This document shows positions 32,161 through 43,004 of a DNA stretch of 64,000 nucleotides, piece after piece. The notes under the pieces were generated by a model that saw nothing but the letters and a program-made list of their open reading frames with translations, was not told the origin of the DNA and searched no databases. Source of the stretch: Rhizomys pruinosus. Its lineage: Eukaryota; Chordata; Mammalia; Rodentia; Spalacidae. The translations under genes and the position numbers were made by a program. How positions within the stretch are numbered: the stretch's first letter is position 1; each line of letters starts with the position of its first letter. The stretch covers positions 281,615 to 345,614 of the forward strand of contig VZQC01005882.1 of assembly GCA_009823505.1 (NCBI GenBank). Reading direction: 5' to 3'.

Positions 32161-32387
32161 ACACATCAGTATTGGATGGACAAATAAATCTTCACCTTTC
32201 TATTGGAAGATGCATAGGTAATACCTCCTATTGGAACTAAACAGGCATCTCCCTTGCTCCTCTGAACATGAGAAATTAAGTTACTGCCAAGCTTCTTTAG
32301 CTCTATGTCCAAATGGGTTCAAAATTCACTGTCCCTCTATTCTATTAGTAAGAATCCCCTTAAGGTGAGTCTCTCTTCATTAGCTCG

Positions 32388-32389
<2 letters not shown>

Positions 32390-32429
<40 letters not shown>

Positions 32430-32430
32430 T
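32390..32430. repeat. (CT)n microsatellite
   Basis: CT dinucleotides with one CTCA interruption at the right end. Confidence 0.97.
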
Positions 32431-33309
32431 CCCCCCACCCCGCTCTGTCCTCTATCTTGTCACAGTGATATTTCTATTCATACTGCATCCCAGTCTTCAA
32501 TAGAAAATTCCATGGTCTTATGCTCGGGACCTCATTTAAAGCAGCCTTTCAGTAAATAATTATTGAATTTTAGCAACCTTGGCATGGGGTCTTCCCAGAC
32601 ACATTCTTTCTCCAAGCATCACTGAGAGATTAACAGAAGTTAAGGTTGGTTTTGAGGAATTTAGGGTATATGGCAGTGGATGGGAAGGAATGAAGGTTTT
32701 CAAAAGAAAATTTCACAAGCAAAACAAGCATATTTTCACAGGAAGTTAAACAAAAAATGGAAGAAAATAGAAAAGAAAACAGGGTTCTGAGGTCAAGTAA
32801 AACATTGGGTTTAAACAAACTTAAGTTCTTACAGGACATCTCAAATCCTTTATCAGGGTATCATGAATAGTGAAACACATATGGCGTCCTAATACAATTT
32901 AGCCAGGAAAGTCTTTCCCCCCTGGGAGAGTCTAAAGAGATTAATGCAAGTGCAGCTCTGCATATCTGTGTTGCTCACCACCATTCCCCTATCTGCTGCA
33001 GAAAAGTCTAGAAATGACCAATTAGTTCCTCTGAAAGGAATCAGGTCGTATCTCTGAACCTTTGCCCCCGTGATCCAACTAGTAGTCCTAGTCTTGTGGT
33101 TTCTTCTTCACAGTATCTATGTCAAATCCTTATATCCGATTCAAGGTCTAATAGATGAGAACAAATAATATTATTAAACACAACACAGTGGCCATCATTC
33201 TTGTATTTCATAACCGTGCGTCTTAACATTTACTTAATCTAGTCTTCCAGCTCTAACCACAAGAGAATAATAAGTTCCCAGCATTTTACCTGAAAGACCC
33301 TAAGCTGTT
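32431..33309. other. Unassigned interval
   Basis: About 880 bases without recognised exon or repeat. The 69- and 84-codon frames at its edges are not convincing. Confidence 0.35.
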
Positions 33310-33560
33310 TTCTTTTCCTCTATTCATTTATTCAACAAGTATTTATTGGGGGCTTACCGTATGCCAGAGAAAATTTTAGATGTCTGAGATACATAAGTGA
33401 ATGCAGAATAACTTTGCAGCATTGAGATTTTGGTTGAAAGAGGCCAGAAGATAGTAAAGACAAGCGGTTAACAAATAATTAAGCAAGCTAATAAGTATAT
33501 ATGCTATTTGGAGGAAGCCAGAAAAAATGTTTTAGAAGATGGTTTCAATGAGAAAGAGGC
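33310..33560 (-). repeat. Old L2-like 3' end, antisense
   Basis: 'ttcatttattcaacaagtat' and 'ttattgggggcttaccgtat' followed by 'gccagagaaaattttagatg' match an antisense L2-type 3' end (cattcaacaaatatttattgagcacctactatgtgccag). Same family as 11235. Confidence 0.55.
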
Positions 33561-33689
33561 ATTTGAAAACTATTTCTGAGGAATTGAGAGGTATGACTCT
33601 GAATGAAACTCAAATACGTGTTCTGTCTGGAGAGACAGACATGCAATTTTAATATATTGCATCCATTGATAAGGCCAAGTTAAGTCTGC

Positions 33690-33995
33690 CACAGTGTGTC
33701 AGCCAGCTTTCCTCAGGCAAGAGAAAGGAAGGGTTTATTTTTACTTATGGCTTGGAGATCCTCATCTGGGCCTGTGGTGAGGGTGGCACACTGTGGCAGC
33801 TGTGTGAGATGTACAGACATAAGGTGAGCCACGGAGCAAAGTCACAGGAAGGAAGAAAAGACCGAGTGCCACAATCCTACCCAATCCACCTCCTTGTGGA
33901 TCCTGCCCTCCAGCTTGGCATTCTGTCACTACGGTAGAGCCATCTTTTAACATCCAGGCCTTGTGGGATGCTCATCCAAGCCACAGAGCACCAGA
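33690..33995 (-). mobile_element. MaLR-like repeat, antisense, diverged
   Basis: 'gaaagaggaagggtttatt'-type text ('aaaggaagggtttatttttac') followed by 'catctgggcctgtggtgagg' and 'aaagtcacaggaaggaagaa' follows the layout of the antisense LTR-like repeat at 27791. Boundaries and family are uncertain. Confidence 0.45.
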
Positions 33996-34073
33996 AGAGG
34001 GGTCAGAGGGAAAGCCTAATCTTGAAATTTGTGGAAGACTTTTAGGCAAATAATATTTCTGATATGAATTTTT

Positions 34074-34325
34074 TTTATTTATTTATTTATTTAATTTTAT
34101 TTATTTCTGTATGTGTATGAATGTACTGTCTGCATGCAAGTCTGTGCACCCATGTCGTGCAATGCCGCGGAGGTCAGAAGAAGGTGTCGGATTCCCCTGG
34201 AACTGAAGTTCTCCTGGAATCGGAGTTTCAGACGGTTTTCGGCCGCCGTGTGGATGCTGGGGATCGAACCCAGGTCCTCTGTAAGAGCGGTCGGTGCTCT
34301 TAACCGCTAGGCCATCTCTCCAGCC
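34074..34325 (-). mobile_element. B2 SINE, young subfamily, antisense
   Basis: Full-length antisense B2 with the 17-bp duplication, CpG-rich body (ggccgccgtgtgg), intact B box (gggatcgaaccc) and head 'aggccatctctccagcc'. Its tail is a TTTA repeat. Short GAATTTT matches flank it. High CpG retention suggests a young copy. Confidence 0.94.
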
Positions 34326-35294
34326 GAATTTTAAAGGGCAAATATACATTAACATATGAAGCTTATTTTTTCCATTCCTGATAAAATATCACCTAAATGC
34401 TAAATTGAAAACTGGATGAATAACTATTATTTTAAATGTTACATATTCTGCTCAATAGTATGAGCACAAATCTTAGTCCCTTTCTACCAGTTTCAACTTT
34501 TCCCATTTAATAACTAGAATCAAGTAAAGGAAAGAATTTGAAAATCCTTAAGAGGATACTAAACATGAAAGCTTAGAGATCTAGTTCTTATGTGCTGGTT
34601 CATGGGGGCGATCAGTAAGCAGAGTTTTAATTTGTGCATCTTTGGGTCTTGTGTGCTGTGCTTCAGGCCCACATGTGTGCAGAAGGAAGCTGATAGAGGA
34701 AGCAGGTCTTGCAGTTTTCCATGTAGGTGGCTGACTTTGGTTGCTGTCCATCATGAAGGAGAGGATACCAGCTTTGTCAGTGTCGGCCCCTCAGGACAGC
34801 TCTGCCCTGGCAACCAGAGAGCCCACAAGCTTAGCAGGGAGCCGTGGCAGTTCCAGTAGAAAGACAGGGCTGTCTGTGTCAAGGTTGAGCCCGGGCAGAT
34901 GCGGATCTCCTCTCTGAGTGCAGGGTTTGCCCTAACCTGGGTGCTCTGTGCTGCACACTGGAGGGTCCTCCTGTCCTGAAAGCCTAACCTGCAATTTGAA
35001 AACGTTCTCAAAGCTTTCTTCAAAATGAAAATATTTGTTCAAATCCTCAGAATGCAAGAGGAAAATATTCTTCTAGCAAAAGCAATGACTTAGCATTTTG
35101 GGCTTGGCACAAAGGCAGGAAAACATAGCAGAGCTTGTCTGGCTGTTGGCCGCATCTTGCTTCTAAGGATTAAATCACCTTATGAACTCAGCTCCTTTTC
35201 TCTCTGGATGGTTCTTAGACAGTATTCCCAAGACTTCATATTTTTCTGTGCCCTGATTTACTTGGAGAATCTTAAAGAAACACACTGCATCATA
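34326..35294. other. Repeat-poor interval, moderately GC-rich centre
   Basis: About 970 bases with no recognised repeat. 34590-34990 is richer in GC than its surroundings and has an 89-codon frame (34590-34859) and a 90-codon antisense frame (34751-35023), neither with a known domain. An unrecognised noncoding exon cannot be excluded. Confidence 0.35.
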
Positions 35295-35400
35295 CCTCAG
35301 AGACCACCTTCAACCTCCTTATTTTTGGTATAAGAAACTGAGGTCTGGAGAGCTTTTGGTATTTCTCTGCCCTCACAGGGATAAAACCTGCAGGGGGCTG
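35295..35400 (-). mobile_element. MIR SINE, antisense
   Basis: 'cttatttttggtataagaaa' + 'ctgaggtctggagagctttt' and 'cagggggctgaaccccagtc' resemble antisense MIR (acagatgaggaaactgaggctcagagagg ... attcgaacccagg). Confidence 0.55.
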
Positions 35401-36762
35401 AACCCCAGTCCCTGGCTCCTTCCAATGACCCTGCATCACCTCTTCTCAGGGACTAAGTTTCTCGCATTGCTTATTTTATTCGTATCACCAATGCTAGTAG
35501 TAGTGTGCCTGGAGCTGACTCTTAGGAAAATATTGCCAATACTTGCCCTTTGGGAGGAAAGAATGAATCAAGGAGAAATTAGGTGCTCATAGTGTGAGAT
35601 TACAAGCAATATCGCTTCTTCCTAAGTTCTCAGCTTCGCAAAGTGGCAGGAGCCCACTTGCTCAACTCTATTTTCATTTTTACAAATTAAGGGGTACCTG
35701 TGACTTTGTTTCCATTTTAATGCTTGCTAGGAAATACTTGAAATCAGAGGCAGAGACAAGATGCATTTGGAGGATAGGGAAAAGGCTTCTGTGGAGTTTT
35801 TTTTTTCCCTAATTTATTCTTTTGTAGCTTTAATCGTCCATGCTTTGGTGGATTCTCCTCCCATCTCCCATCTCATAGCTAGTTCCACTTCTTGGACAAT
35901 AAGTAAAGCATTTATAAGAATCCACTTTTATATATTTCCTAATACAATAGTTTGTATTCTTAATTCAACTGTTCAAAACAAGTATTTGTGTGCTAGAACA
36001 CTGCAGGATATGCCCAGGTCACAATGTTTCATATTCAGTATTCAACAAGTATTTCACTTAGTGGCTACTGTGTAACACTCCCTGTATGGGGTGCTGAGAG
36101 CACAAAGTTAAGATAGAAATGTGATCTTGAGAAATGTGTCTAGGGAGAGAGAGGAGGAGGATCAAACATCTAAAGCACATTTGTGTTTATTAGTCACTAT
36201 CATGGCTTTTCCACTAGTAAAAATTACATCTTTGTTACTTATTTCTGTCATGTATATCAACAGGATGGGCTTTCATATTTCCATCTGCAGTGAAGAGAAG
36301 GAACCTGGCACATTAGCTAGGACAGTTGTGCTATTCCTCTTTCTCTAATCAATACTGGGGAGCATTTGTCAAGCTTCTCTCTTCTTTCACAAAAGCAGGT
36401 GAGGGGACCCTGCTCTACCCAGCAGCTGCTGAAATCCACACTTAGCCTCCAGTCCTGGAGCCCTTCTAGTCCCTGCTATTTTGTGACACTTTCTGTCAAT
36501 AAGCCCTGGGTAGGCTCTCAGTACCTACAGGGCTACTTTATACACTGTCCTGACCTGCTAATTTGAGCAGAATATGACTACCATGATCGCATAGATATCC
36601 TGTTCCACCTGCCAGGCAGGGTCCCTTCTGAGCTTTACCATGCTCTTAGCAGCTAACAAGGCTACACAGAGCAGGATTCTAAAATACCATATCTCCTCCA
36701 AAGGGACATGGGTGTGGGGGTGGTAAGGTGAGTGCACTTCAGGAACATCTGCTCCCTTTAAG
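35401..36762. other. Long repeat-poor interval
   Basis: About 1.36 kb without recognised repeats or exons. Frames of 66-104 codons show no domain. Candidate unique sequence for conservation testing. Confidence 0.35.
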
Positions 36763-36774
36763 AATCATAAGTTG

Positions 36775-37005
36775 GGGCTGGAGAGATGGCCTAGACCGCT
36801 CTTACAGAGGACCCTGGTTCGATCCCCAGCACCCACATGGCAGCCGAGAGCCTTCTGAGACTCCAATTCCAGGAGAACTCCAGTTCCAGGGGAATCCGAG
36901 ACCCTCTTCTGACCTCCGCGGCATTTCACGACACGGGTGCACAGACCTGCATGCAGACAGTACATTCATACACATACGGAAATAAATAAAAAAAAATTAA
37001 AAAAA
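36775..37005 (+). mobile_element. Young B2 SINE lacking DNA between A and B boxes
   Basis: Flanked by AATCATAAGTTG at 36763-36774 and 37006-37017. The head reads gagatggcctagaccgctct, so about 15 bases (the 'cggttaagagcgccga' part) are missing compared with sister copies. The B box (ggttcgatcccc) and the 17-bp duplication are intact. Pol III box spacing is therefore shortened. Confidence 0.95.
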
Positions 37006-37017
37006 AATCATAAGTTG

Positions 37018-37301
37018 TCCTTCCCTATAGACACATTAAGCTGAACAGTACTGAAAGAGGGATATGAAAGAAGACTCAGGCACACATCTGGTGCTGCATC
37101 TGTGTAAGTGTGCATTAAGACATTTCTAATCCTATAGACTTGCTTTTAATAAGAACCAGATATGTTTGGGGTTTTGTCTCCAAAGATGTCTTCTAACATC
37201 ACAAGAAGTTGTATAATGTTACAAGGGACGGTGGGGTGTTGGAGTGAGCCAGCAAGGGACTGGTATCAGTCACAACAAAAATGGCTGTCAGGCTATGGAG
37301 G
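37018..37301. other. Unassigned interval
   Basis: No exon or repeat recognised. Confidence 0.3.
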
Positions 37302-37434
37302 CTGATGGATGCCAGTTGGGCTGATGGAGCCTAGTGGGGCTGATAGAGCCTAGTGGGGCTGATGGAGCCTAGTAGAGCTGACAGAGCCTAGTGGGGCTGA
37401 TGGATCCCAGTTGGGCTATTGTATCCCAGTGGGG
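37302..37434 (+). repeat. 19-bp minisatellite, 7 copies
   Basis: Seven contiguous 19-base units with consensus CTGATGGAGCCTAGTGGGG and 0-6 changes each. The outermost units are the most diverged. Confidence 0.95.
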
Positions 37435-37721
37435 CAAAGCAGACCTGAGGTAAAGATTTTGAAATACAAATGGATTATCTGGGCCATGCAAAAAATAGTA
37501 GGAAAGTGGTAGAAAGAGGAAGAAGAGTGTGAAAGTCAACTCATTAATAAATTGGCCATTGTGCCAGAGAAGTGCAGCCTAATCCCCTGGTATTTACAAC
37601 CTGACATATGGAACAATGTCATCTTCTGTGGTTTCAGAAAGAAAGGAAATTCAGAATGAGCAGGTAAGGAGGTCCAGGTTATATGCCCACAGGTGTAGAG
37701 GGCAAATGTTTAGTGTTTTTT
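37435..37721. other. Unassigned interval
   Basis: No exon or repeat recognised. Confidence 0.3.
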
Positions 37722-37962
37722 TTTTAATTTTATTTATTTCTGTATGTGTATGAATGTACTGTCTGCATGCAAATTTGTGCACCCATGGACATGCAATGCC
37801 GCGGAGGTCAGAAGAGGGTGTCGGATTCCCCTGGAACTGGAGTTCTCCTGGAACTGGAGTTTCAGAAGGTTCTCAGCTGCCATGTGGGTGCTGGGGATCG
37901 AACCCCGGTCCTCTGGAAGAATGGTTGGCGCTCTTAACCACTAGGCCATCTCTTCAGACCCC
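37722..37962 (-). mobile_element. B2 SINE, young subfamily, antisense
   Basis: Full-length antisense B2 with the 17-bp duplication, ggggatcgaaccccgg B box and ggccatctcttcagacccc head. Near-matching flanks (aaatgtttagt and aaaagtttagt) fit a target-site duplication. Confidence 0.93.
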
Positions 37963-38455
37963 AAAAGTTTAGTTCTTACAGGGGAAAGGGGCATAGCTTA
38001 TTTCAAAATCATCAGCTTCAGTGGTGAAACCTATAGCATCTAGAACAGGCTTAGATTCTCTTCTGAGCTACACTTGTTTCTTAAGTAACAACCTTTTTTT
38101 CCTTCAGACAGTGGCAGCAATACTTCTCCCACTACCTGCCGCCCCCACCAGCAGCAGCAGGAATGGCAACAGTAAGAGTTATAAGAGTATATTAAGGACA
38201 CTAATGGAGCAGAACTATGATGAATCTCCTTGAAAAATTTAGGAAATGCTACTCCAGGAATGTGCTGAGCTGGTGGCCCATAGCATAGTGTGAAGAAGAG
38301 GAACCTTCCATGTAGACAGAGTAAATTTGGAAGTCAAGCTCTGACAGACATTATGTAAGTGATTCTGGCTTTCTGAGCTTCCTTTTTTTACCTGCACAAA
38401 GGGAATCTGTCTGGTCAGTTTTATTGTAGGCTTCTTGATGAGATTTTGAGTCTAG
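37963..38455. other. Unassigned interval, possibly decayed L1 3' UTR
   Basis: No exon recognised. The right half may be upstream UTR of the L1 end that follows, but no landmark is clear. Confidence 0.3.
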
Positions 38456-38600
38456 TAAATATGGTTTGTGGAAATGACAGAATGCATGAAATATGGTAGG
38501 GAGAGTGGGGGGTGCAGATGGGGGAGGGGTTCTAAATTGGATTAAGATTTATCCCATGAGATGCACCAAAATTCAATAAAATTATTTTTAAGAAAAGAAA
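38456..38600 (+). mobile_element. L1 3' end, sense
   Basis: 'gacagaatgcatgaaatatg', a G-rich stretch (gggagagtggggggtgcag), 'ggttctaaattggattaaga' and 'caccaaaattcaataaaatt' match the L1 3' terminus seen at 63240-63330. 5'-truncated or decayed upstream. Confidence 0.8.
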
Positions 38601-39489
38601 TGTCATTATGTAAATCAAAGAGCACAAGCCTCTTTGTAGCCCCTGCAACTTTCTAGGGCAAATCCCCACCCTGTCTCAGTCTGCTTAGGTGAGCCTTGCC
38701 TATGCAAACCCCCTTGCAGGAACTTTGTTGGATACAGTCTGGTCTGAACTGTATCCAGTCTAGAAAACTTTGTTCTCCTACAGGGATCCTTGCTAGTGGT
38801 TTCTGACAAAATGTGTAGAAAATCACCTCAAATACAATATCTAATAAGAAAAAAGATCAGCTATGGACCCAGAGAGACCTGGCTTTACTATTTTCTTTAC
38901 TGCTATTTAGCTAAAGATAGTCAGCACCTATCTTATCTAAACCACTGTCCTGGATTTGCAGGGTCTCTGGACAGTAGAGGAATTCTCCCAGAGGCAGAAC
39001 ATCTGGGCTGAAGCAGAAACAAACACAAAGGCTGCTCCACTTTGGAATATAAGAAAAGCTGGCTGTCCCAATTCCAGAGTCACACCTAGCTAACTCGAGA
39101 GTTGATGAAAGGGGTCTGGGGAGACACGATCTCCCCAAATGGACTTTCAGAGATGGAAGGGGAGGCCAGGCATCATTACAGAACTGCAGCCTTCAGAGAC
39201 AGAACAGCAGAAATGCAAATCTGAACCCCAGCAGGTGATGGTGTTTTGACACCACTCCTTCCACACGGATTCCTGTAGAATGTCTCTAGGAATGTCTACA
39301 GTAACATACCTGATGATCACAGGAAAATGGATGGTAATTTCCAAGAGCTAGGAAATGGCTAAACCAATGCCAGTATGTATCCACTCACCTCAGTCCATGT
39401 AGGATGAATGCTAAAGTTGACATAGCAGGCCAAGTGTTCTTCATGAGCCTGGCAGACCCATGCCCATCTTCACTTCTTGGCTCTGAAGG
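38601..39489. other. Unassigned interval
   Basis: About 890 bases without recognised exon or repeat. Frames of 64-75 codons show no domain. Confidence 0.35.
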
Positions 39490-39837
39490 TTGAACTGACT
39501 CAGAAAGATGAACAAGTTTCCTTACCCTTGATTTCTATCAGTGAGAAGCATTAGCAGGACTGTGAGAGAGTATGAATTACCTCAACCCCTTCCCTGAAGT
39601 ACTTCCAGGAAAGATTCTGTGTGTTCTTCCTGAAGCTGGTTATTCCTGCTAGGGAACTTCTTGTACTGATTCCCGGGCTCCCTCCTTCACCTTTGGGACC
39701 TGGTCATGGCCATAGTCCTCAGCTGTCAGGAGCTCCCACACATTCTGAACATATTGAACAAGTAAAGAATTTTTCTATTAAACTCTCTTCAATCACCCAG
39801 TCTGGTACCTGCTTCCTGCTCCGATCCTGACTGATAC
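39490..39837 (+). mobile_element. Possible LTR end
   Basis: The right end reads 'ctattaaactctcttcaatc' then 'acccagtctggtacctgctt' and 'gatcctgactgatacag'. This resembles termini of old ERVL/MaLR-class LTRs. The left boundary is a guess. Confidence 0.35.
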
Positions 39838-40078
39838 AGAGACCAAGTTCAGCAGGAAGCAGAGAAAATGGGATGGTCTTTTCCACTCATTAAGCAGTTT
39901 TCAGCATAATTACATTGCACTGAAAGTATGGAGGACAAACATGAAGGCATTTTGTTCTGATTCGAAATATTTGTCAATTATATTTTGTCCAAGGTTTTTT
40001 GGGGGAGCGATGCGTATTCTCAGTCAGAGAATGCCTGGGCCTATAGCTTGTGGTCTCTTTGTTATGAAAGAAATCACA

Positions 40079-40451
40079 GCTGAAGATGCTAAAACCTATG
40101 ATATTTGTGGCATGCATATATGCATATTTTGGAGTGATACAAATTGGAGAGAATAACAACAACAACAACAGCAGAAGCAGCAGCAGAAGGACTGGGTCAA
40201 AGAACTGACTGAAGTGGTGAACATCTGCTCAAAACAGTAAACTTCTGTATCAAAAATTTTAAAAGGGACTGAGAAAAAGATGAAAAACATGTTTGGCAGA
40301 ATGCCTGAACTCTGGTGTGGTGGGGGGGCAAGGAACGGGGCTGGGGTCTAGATTTAATTGGAAATTTTGTATGAAATGCATAAAGCTTCAATAAAAATTG
40401 GCTTTGAAAAAAATAAAATAAATACTGCAAAAAACATATTGAAAAAAAAAA
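40079..40451 (+). mobile_element. 5'-truncated L1 with target-site duplication
   Basis: A 373-base L1 3' UTR insertion flanked by AAAGAAATCACA at 40067-40078 and 40452-40463. It contains an AAC/AGC-type repeat (about 40158-40188), the phrase tgtttggcagaatgcctgaa, G8-containing text and the terminus 'cttcaataaaaattggcttt' plus A-rich tail. Confidence 0.92.
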
Positions 40452-40496
40452 AAAGAAATCACATTCCATTTTGAAAGGTGGCCTACCTGTTTGTCA

Positions 40497-40752
40497 TTGT
40501 TGACATGGCCTTCTATTTGTCCTTGTTGACGTGGCCTTCTATTTGTCCTTGTTGACATGGCCTTCTATTTGTCCTTGTTGACATGGCCTTCTATTTGTCC
40601 TTGTTGACATGGCCTTCTATTTGTCCTTGCTGACGTGGCCTTCTGCTTGTCATTGTTGATGTGGCCTTCTATTTGTTATTGTTGACGTAGCCTATTTGTC
40701 ATTGCTGACGTGGCCTTCTATTTGTCATTGTTGACATGGCCTTCTATTTGTC
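40497..40752 (+). repeat. 26-bp minisatellite, about 10 copies
   Basis: Units begin TTGTTGAC[A/G]TGGCCTTCTA and end TTTGTC[C/A]. The first five are nearly identical; the later ones vary and one (40679) is shortened to about 22 bases. A partial unit precedes the array. The array starts 34 bases after the target duplication of an L1 insertion. Confidence 0.95.
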
Positions 40753-41649
40753 CTTTTCCATTCTTGTCCTCCCTCCTCACTCCGTGCACCCAGGGTGAAG
40801 GACTCTTGTCTCTGAGGTCAGAGGCTTTCATAAGCTGTCTTTACCACCCTTTTCCATGGACCTCCCATCTGAGATTGGCCTGGGAGGTGAAGGAAAGGAC
40901 GCTTTGTCCCCTCCTCTGGGGCTAGCAGTGGCTGCTGCCCCTCCAGCTGGCCGAGGTGCATCTGTAACACAGACTAGCTACCAGTTCTCTGTGGAAGGCT
41001 AATCGCCCCCAGTAGTGTTGTATTGTGTTTTGTTTTGTTTTGTTTTGTTTTGCATGGGACGCCTTTTGGGGTTCTTCAAAGGACTCTGTTGTGGCCATCT
41101 CCAACAAGCAACAACTGAAATTACTGGTCTACATTTGAGCATATCTCTTCCCACCAGTGCTTCTGCAAAGGCATCCTGTCTACAGTCTGCTGCTTCAGGG
41201 AATCTCTCCAATTGGTCCACTTCAAGGTGCCAATAAAATACCTCCAGTCCAGCCACAGGCTGATGGAGGGGAAATCACCTGCCCTTATTCTGCTTTGGCA
41301 CCCAGCTCTAACACCTCTTTCTCCGCTCTACTTTGGCACAGTGGGTGAGCTCCTGATTCACTTAAGCAACTTGAAAGAAAAAGTCGCCAACTTCAAGAGG
41401 GGAACCCAACAGAGCATCTCCCGTTTTTATGAGCATTTTTCTTGGGTCTTTTGCACCCGAACTTTTAAAACAGGAAGTACAAAATCTTCTCTTAGGGAAT
41501 ATTTTGAAATATTGTGGTCTTAGTAGGGCTTCTTAGGAAGGTGCTATCTCCAAAATTTGACACTTTTCTACTTTAAAATGTGAGTGTAAGATACATAAAA
41601 ATCCTTCTGACTTATCTTTATAGCAACACTGAACATCAAGAAATGCCTT
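40753..41649. other. Repeat-poor interval with GTTTT run
   Basis: No exon recognised. A short (TTTTG)n run lies at 41022-41051. The 103-codon frame 41212-41523 has no domain I recognise. Mostly unassigned sequence. Confidence 0.35.
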
Positions 41650-41667
41650 AGTAACAACACTCATTTT

Positions 41668-41707
<40 letters not shown>

Positions 41708-41855
41708 GGTCTTTTCGAGACAGGATCTCCCTATAGCCCCCAGCTGTCCTGGAACTCACTCTGTAGACCAGGTGGGGCCTTGAAACTCACAAAGATCCAC
41801 CTGCCTCTGCCTCCCGAGTGCTAGGATTAAAGGCATGCCACCACATGCCCAGCCC
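41668..41855 (-). mobile_element. Young B1 SINE with 37-T tail and TSD
   Basis: An antisense B1 whose A-tail is read as 37 uninterrupted T (41670-41706). It is flanked by AGTAACAACACTCATTTT at 41650-41667 and 41856-41873. The long pure tail and perfect 18-base duplication indicate a recent insertion; gggtcttttcgagacaggat keeps a CpG. Confidence 0.96.
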
Positions 41856-41873
41856 AGTAACAACACTCATTTT

Positions 41874-42037
41874 TAAAATAAATGTTGATAAAATTTCTCC
41901 AGTTATGATTCACTTTGATTCTCAGAATAAATTTAAGGTAGTGTGAATCCTGTCTCACAGAGAGGAAAACTATGATAGAGGAATGAGTTCAACAAAATAT
42001 TAATGCTGGGATGTAGAGATCAGGAAAAAGACCAGTT
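41874..42037. other. Unassigned interval
   Basis: Short AT-rich stretch ahead of a T run (42039-42059). Confidence 0.3.
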
Positions 42038-42059
42038 ATTTTTTTTTTTTTTTTTTTTT

Positions 42060-42543
42060 GTCGGTTGGAGGGGGAAGGAACTGAAACATAGGGGCTCCTG
42101 CTGAGCACAGCCTAGGGGGCTAAGAAACTCAACTGTGGATTGCCAAGACTGAACTTCAAAATTCCATTGCGCCGACTTGTGGTTGGGTTTGCCCTGAATG
42201 AAGTGTCCCCCTCATCGGCTGTAAGTATTTGGACATTTTTGTTCCCAGTTGGTGGCGCTGTTTTTGGAGGTCTTAGAAGGTGTGGCCATGCTGGGGGAAG
42301 TGTGTCACTGGGGGCAGGCTTAGTGAGTTTTAACAAGCCTCTGTGGTCTACAGTTGCCCTGTTTCCTGTGCTCTTTGCGAGATGTGACCCTCAGTTTGCT
42401 TCTCCAGATCCAGCCGCCACGCCTCCCGCCACAATGGACTCTCATTCCCTGGAACCGCCAATTGTAAGCTCAAATAAACTCTTCCTTTTATAAGTTCCTT
42501 GGTCGTGGTGCTTTATCACAGCAACAGAAAAGTGACTAATACA
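42060..42543 (+). mobile_element. MaLR-like LTR, sense
   Basis: 'cagttggtggcgctgttttt', 'gtgtcactgggggcaggctt', 'atggactctcattccctgga', 'ctcaaataaactcttccttt' and 'gctttatcacagcaacagaa' ending 'gtgactaatacac' match a common rodent LTR-type repeat, including AATAAA about 60 bases before the end. The 117-codon frame 42140-42493 lies wholly inside it and is not a gene. Confidence 0.7.
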
Positions 42544-42834
42544 CTGATATTCCTGCCTCAGTCTCCCCAGTACTGAGATTCCAAGTGGGAACACTGCACC
42601 TAGCTTCGGCCATGCTGTTTTCTAGAAGTGGAACCCCATTTCCAAATATACATCTCCCCATTATAAGTCTTAGCACTTCAAAGCTAAGCTCTACATCTTC
42701 CTGTTCATAAACCAAGTGACTACACCTAATATGATTCTACAAAGGATGTGGTCTCAGCTCCTTAGTGGGCTATCTCAGTCATCATCAGCCACAGCTGAAT
42801 TTGCCAAACACTGCATTAATTCCTTTAGCCACAC
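42544..42834. other. Unassigned interval
   Basis: The left part (attcctgcctcagtctcccc) may be a fragment of an old 7SL- or B1-type repeat. Otherwise nothing recognised. Confidence 0.3.
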
Positions 42835-43004
42835 TCTCTTCTTTAATACTTATAAGAAACCTGTGGGAAAATTTTTGTGGGCATTATCTCTATTCTGAGA
42901 TGAGAAAACTGAGACTCATTAAGTAAATAACTTTTCCAGAGTTACATGGCTAGAAATCAGTCATGCCTGTCTGATTCCAGAGCCCAAGGTTTTACACATG
43001 ACAA
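42835..43004 (-). mobile_element. MIR SINE, antisense
   Basis: 'ctattctgagatgagaaaac' + 'tgagactcattaagtaaata', 'gagttacatggctagaaatc' and 'tgtctgattccagagcccaa' are classic antisense MIR landmarks. Confidence 0.85.

Noticed and set aside
40497..40752. CRISPR-like array of regularly spaced repeats
   Set aside because: Units are directly contiguous without unique spacers and the genome is mammalian; this is a minisatellite. The same applies to 37302-37434 and 51695-52790.
42140..42493. 117-codon frame
   Set aside because: Contained in a MaLR-like LTR (42060-42543).
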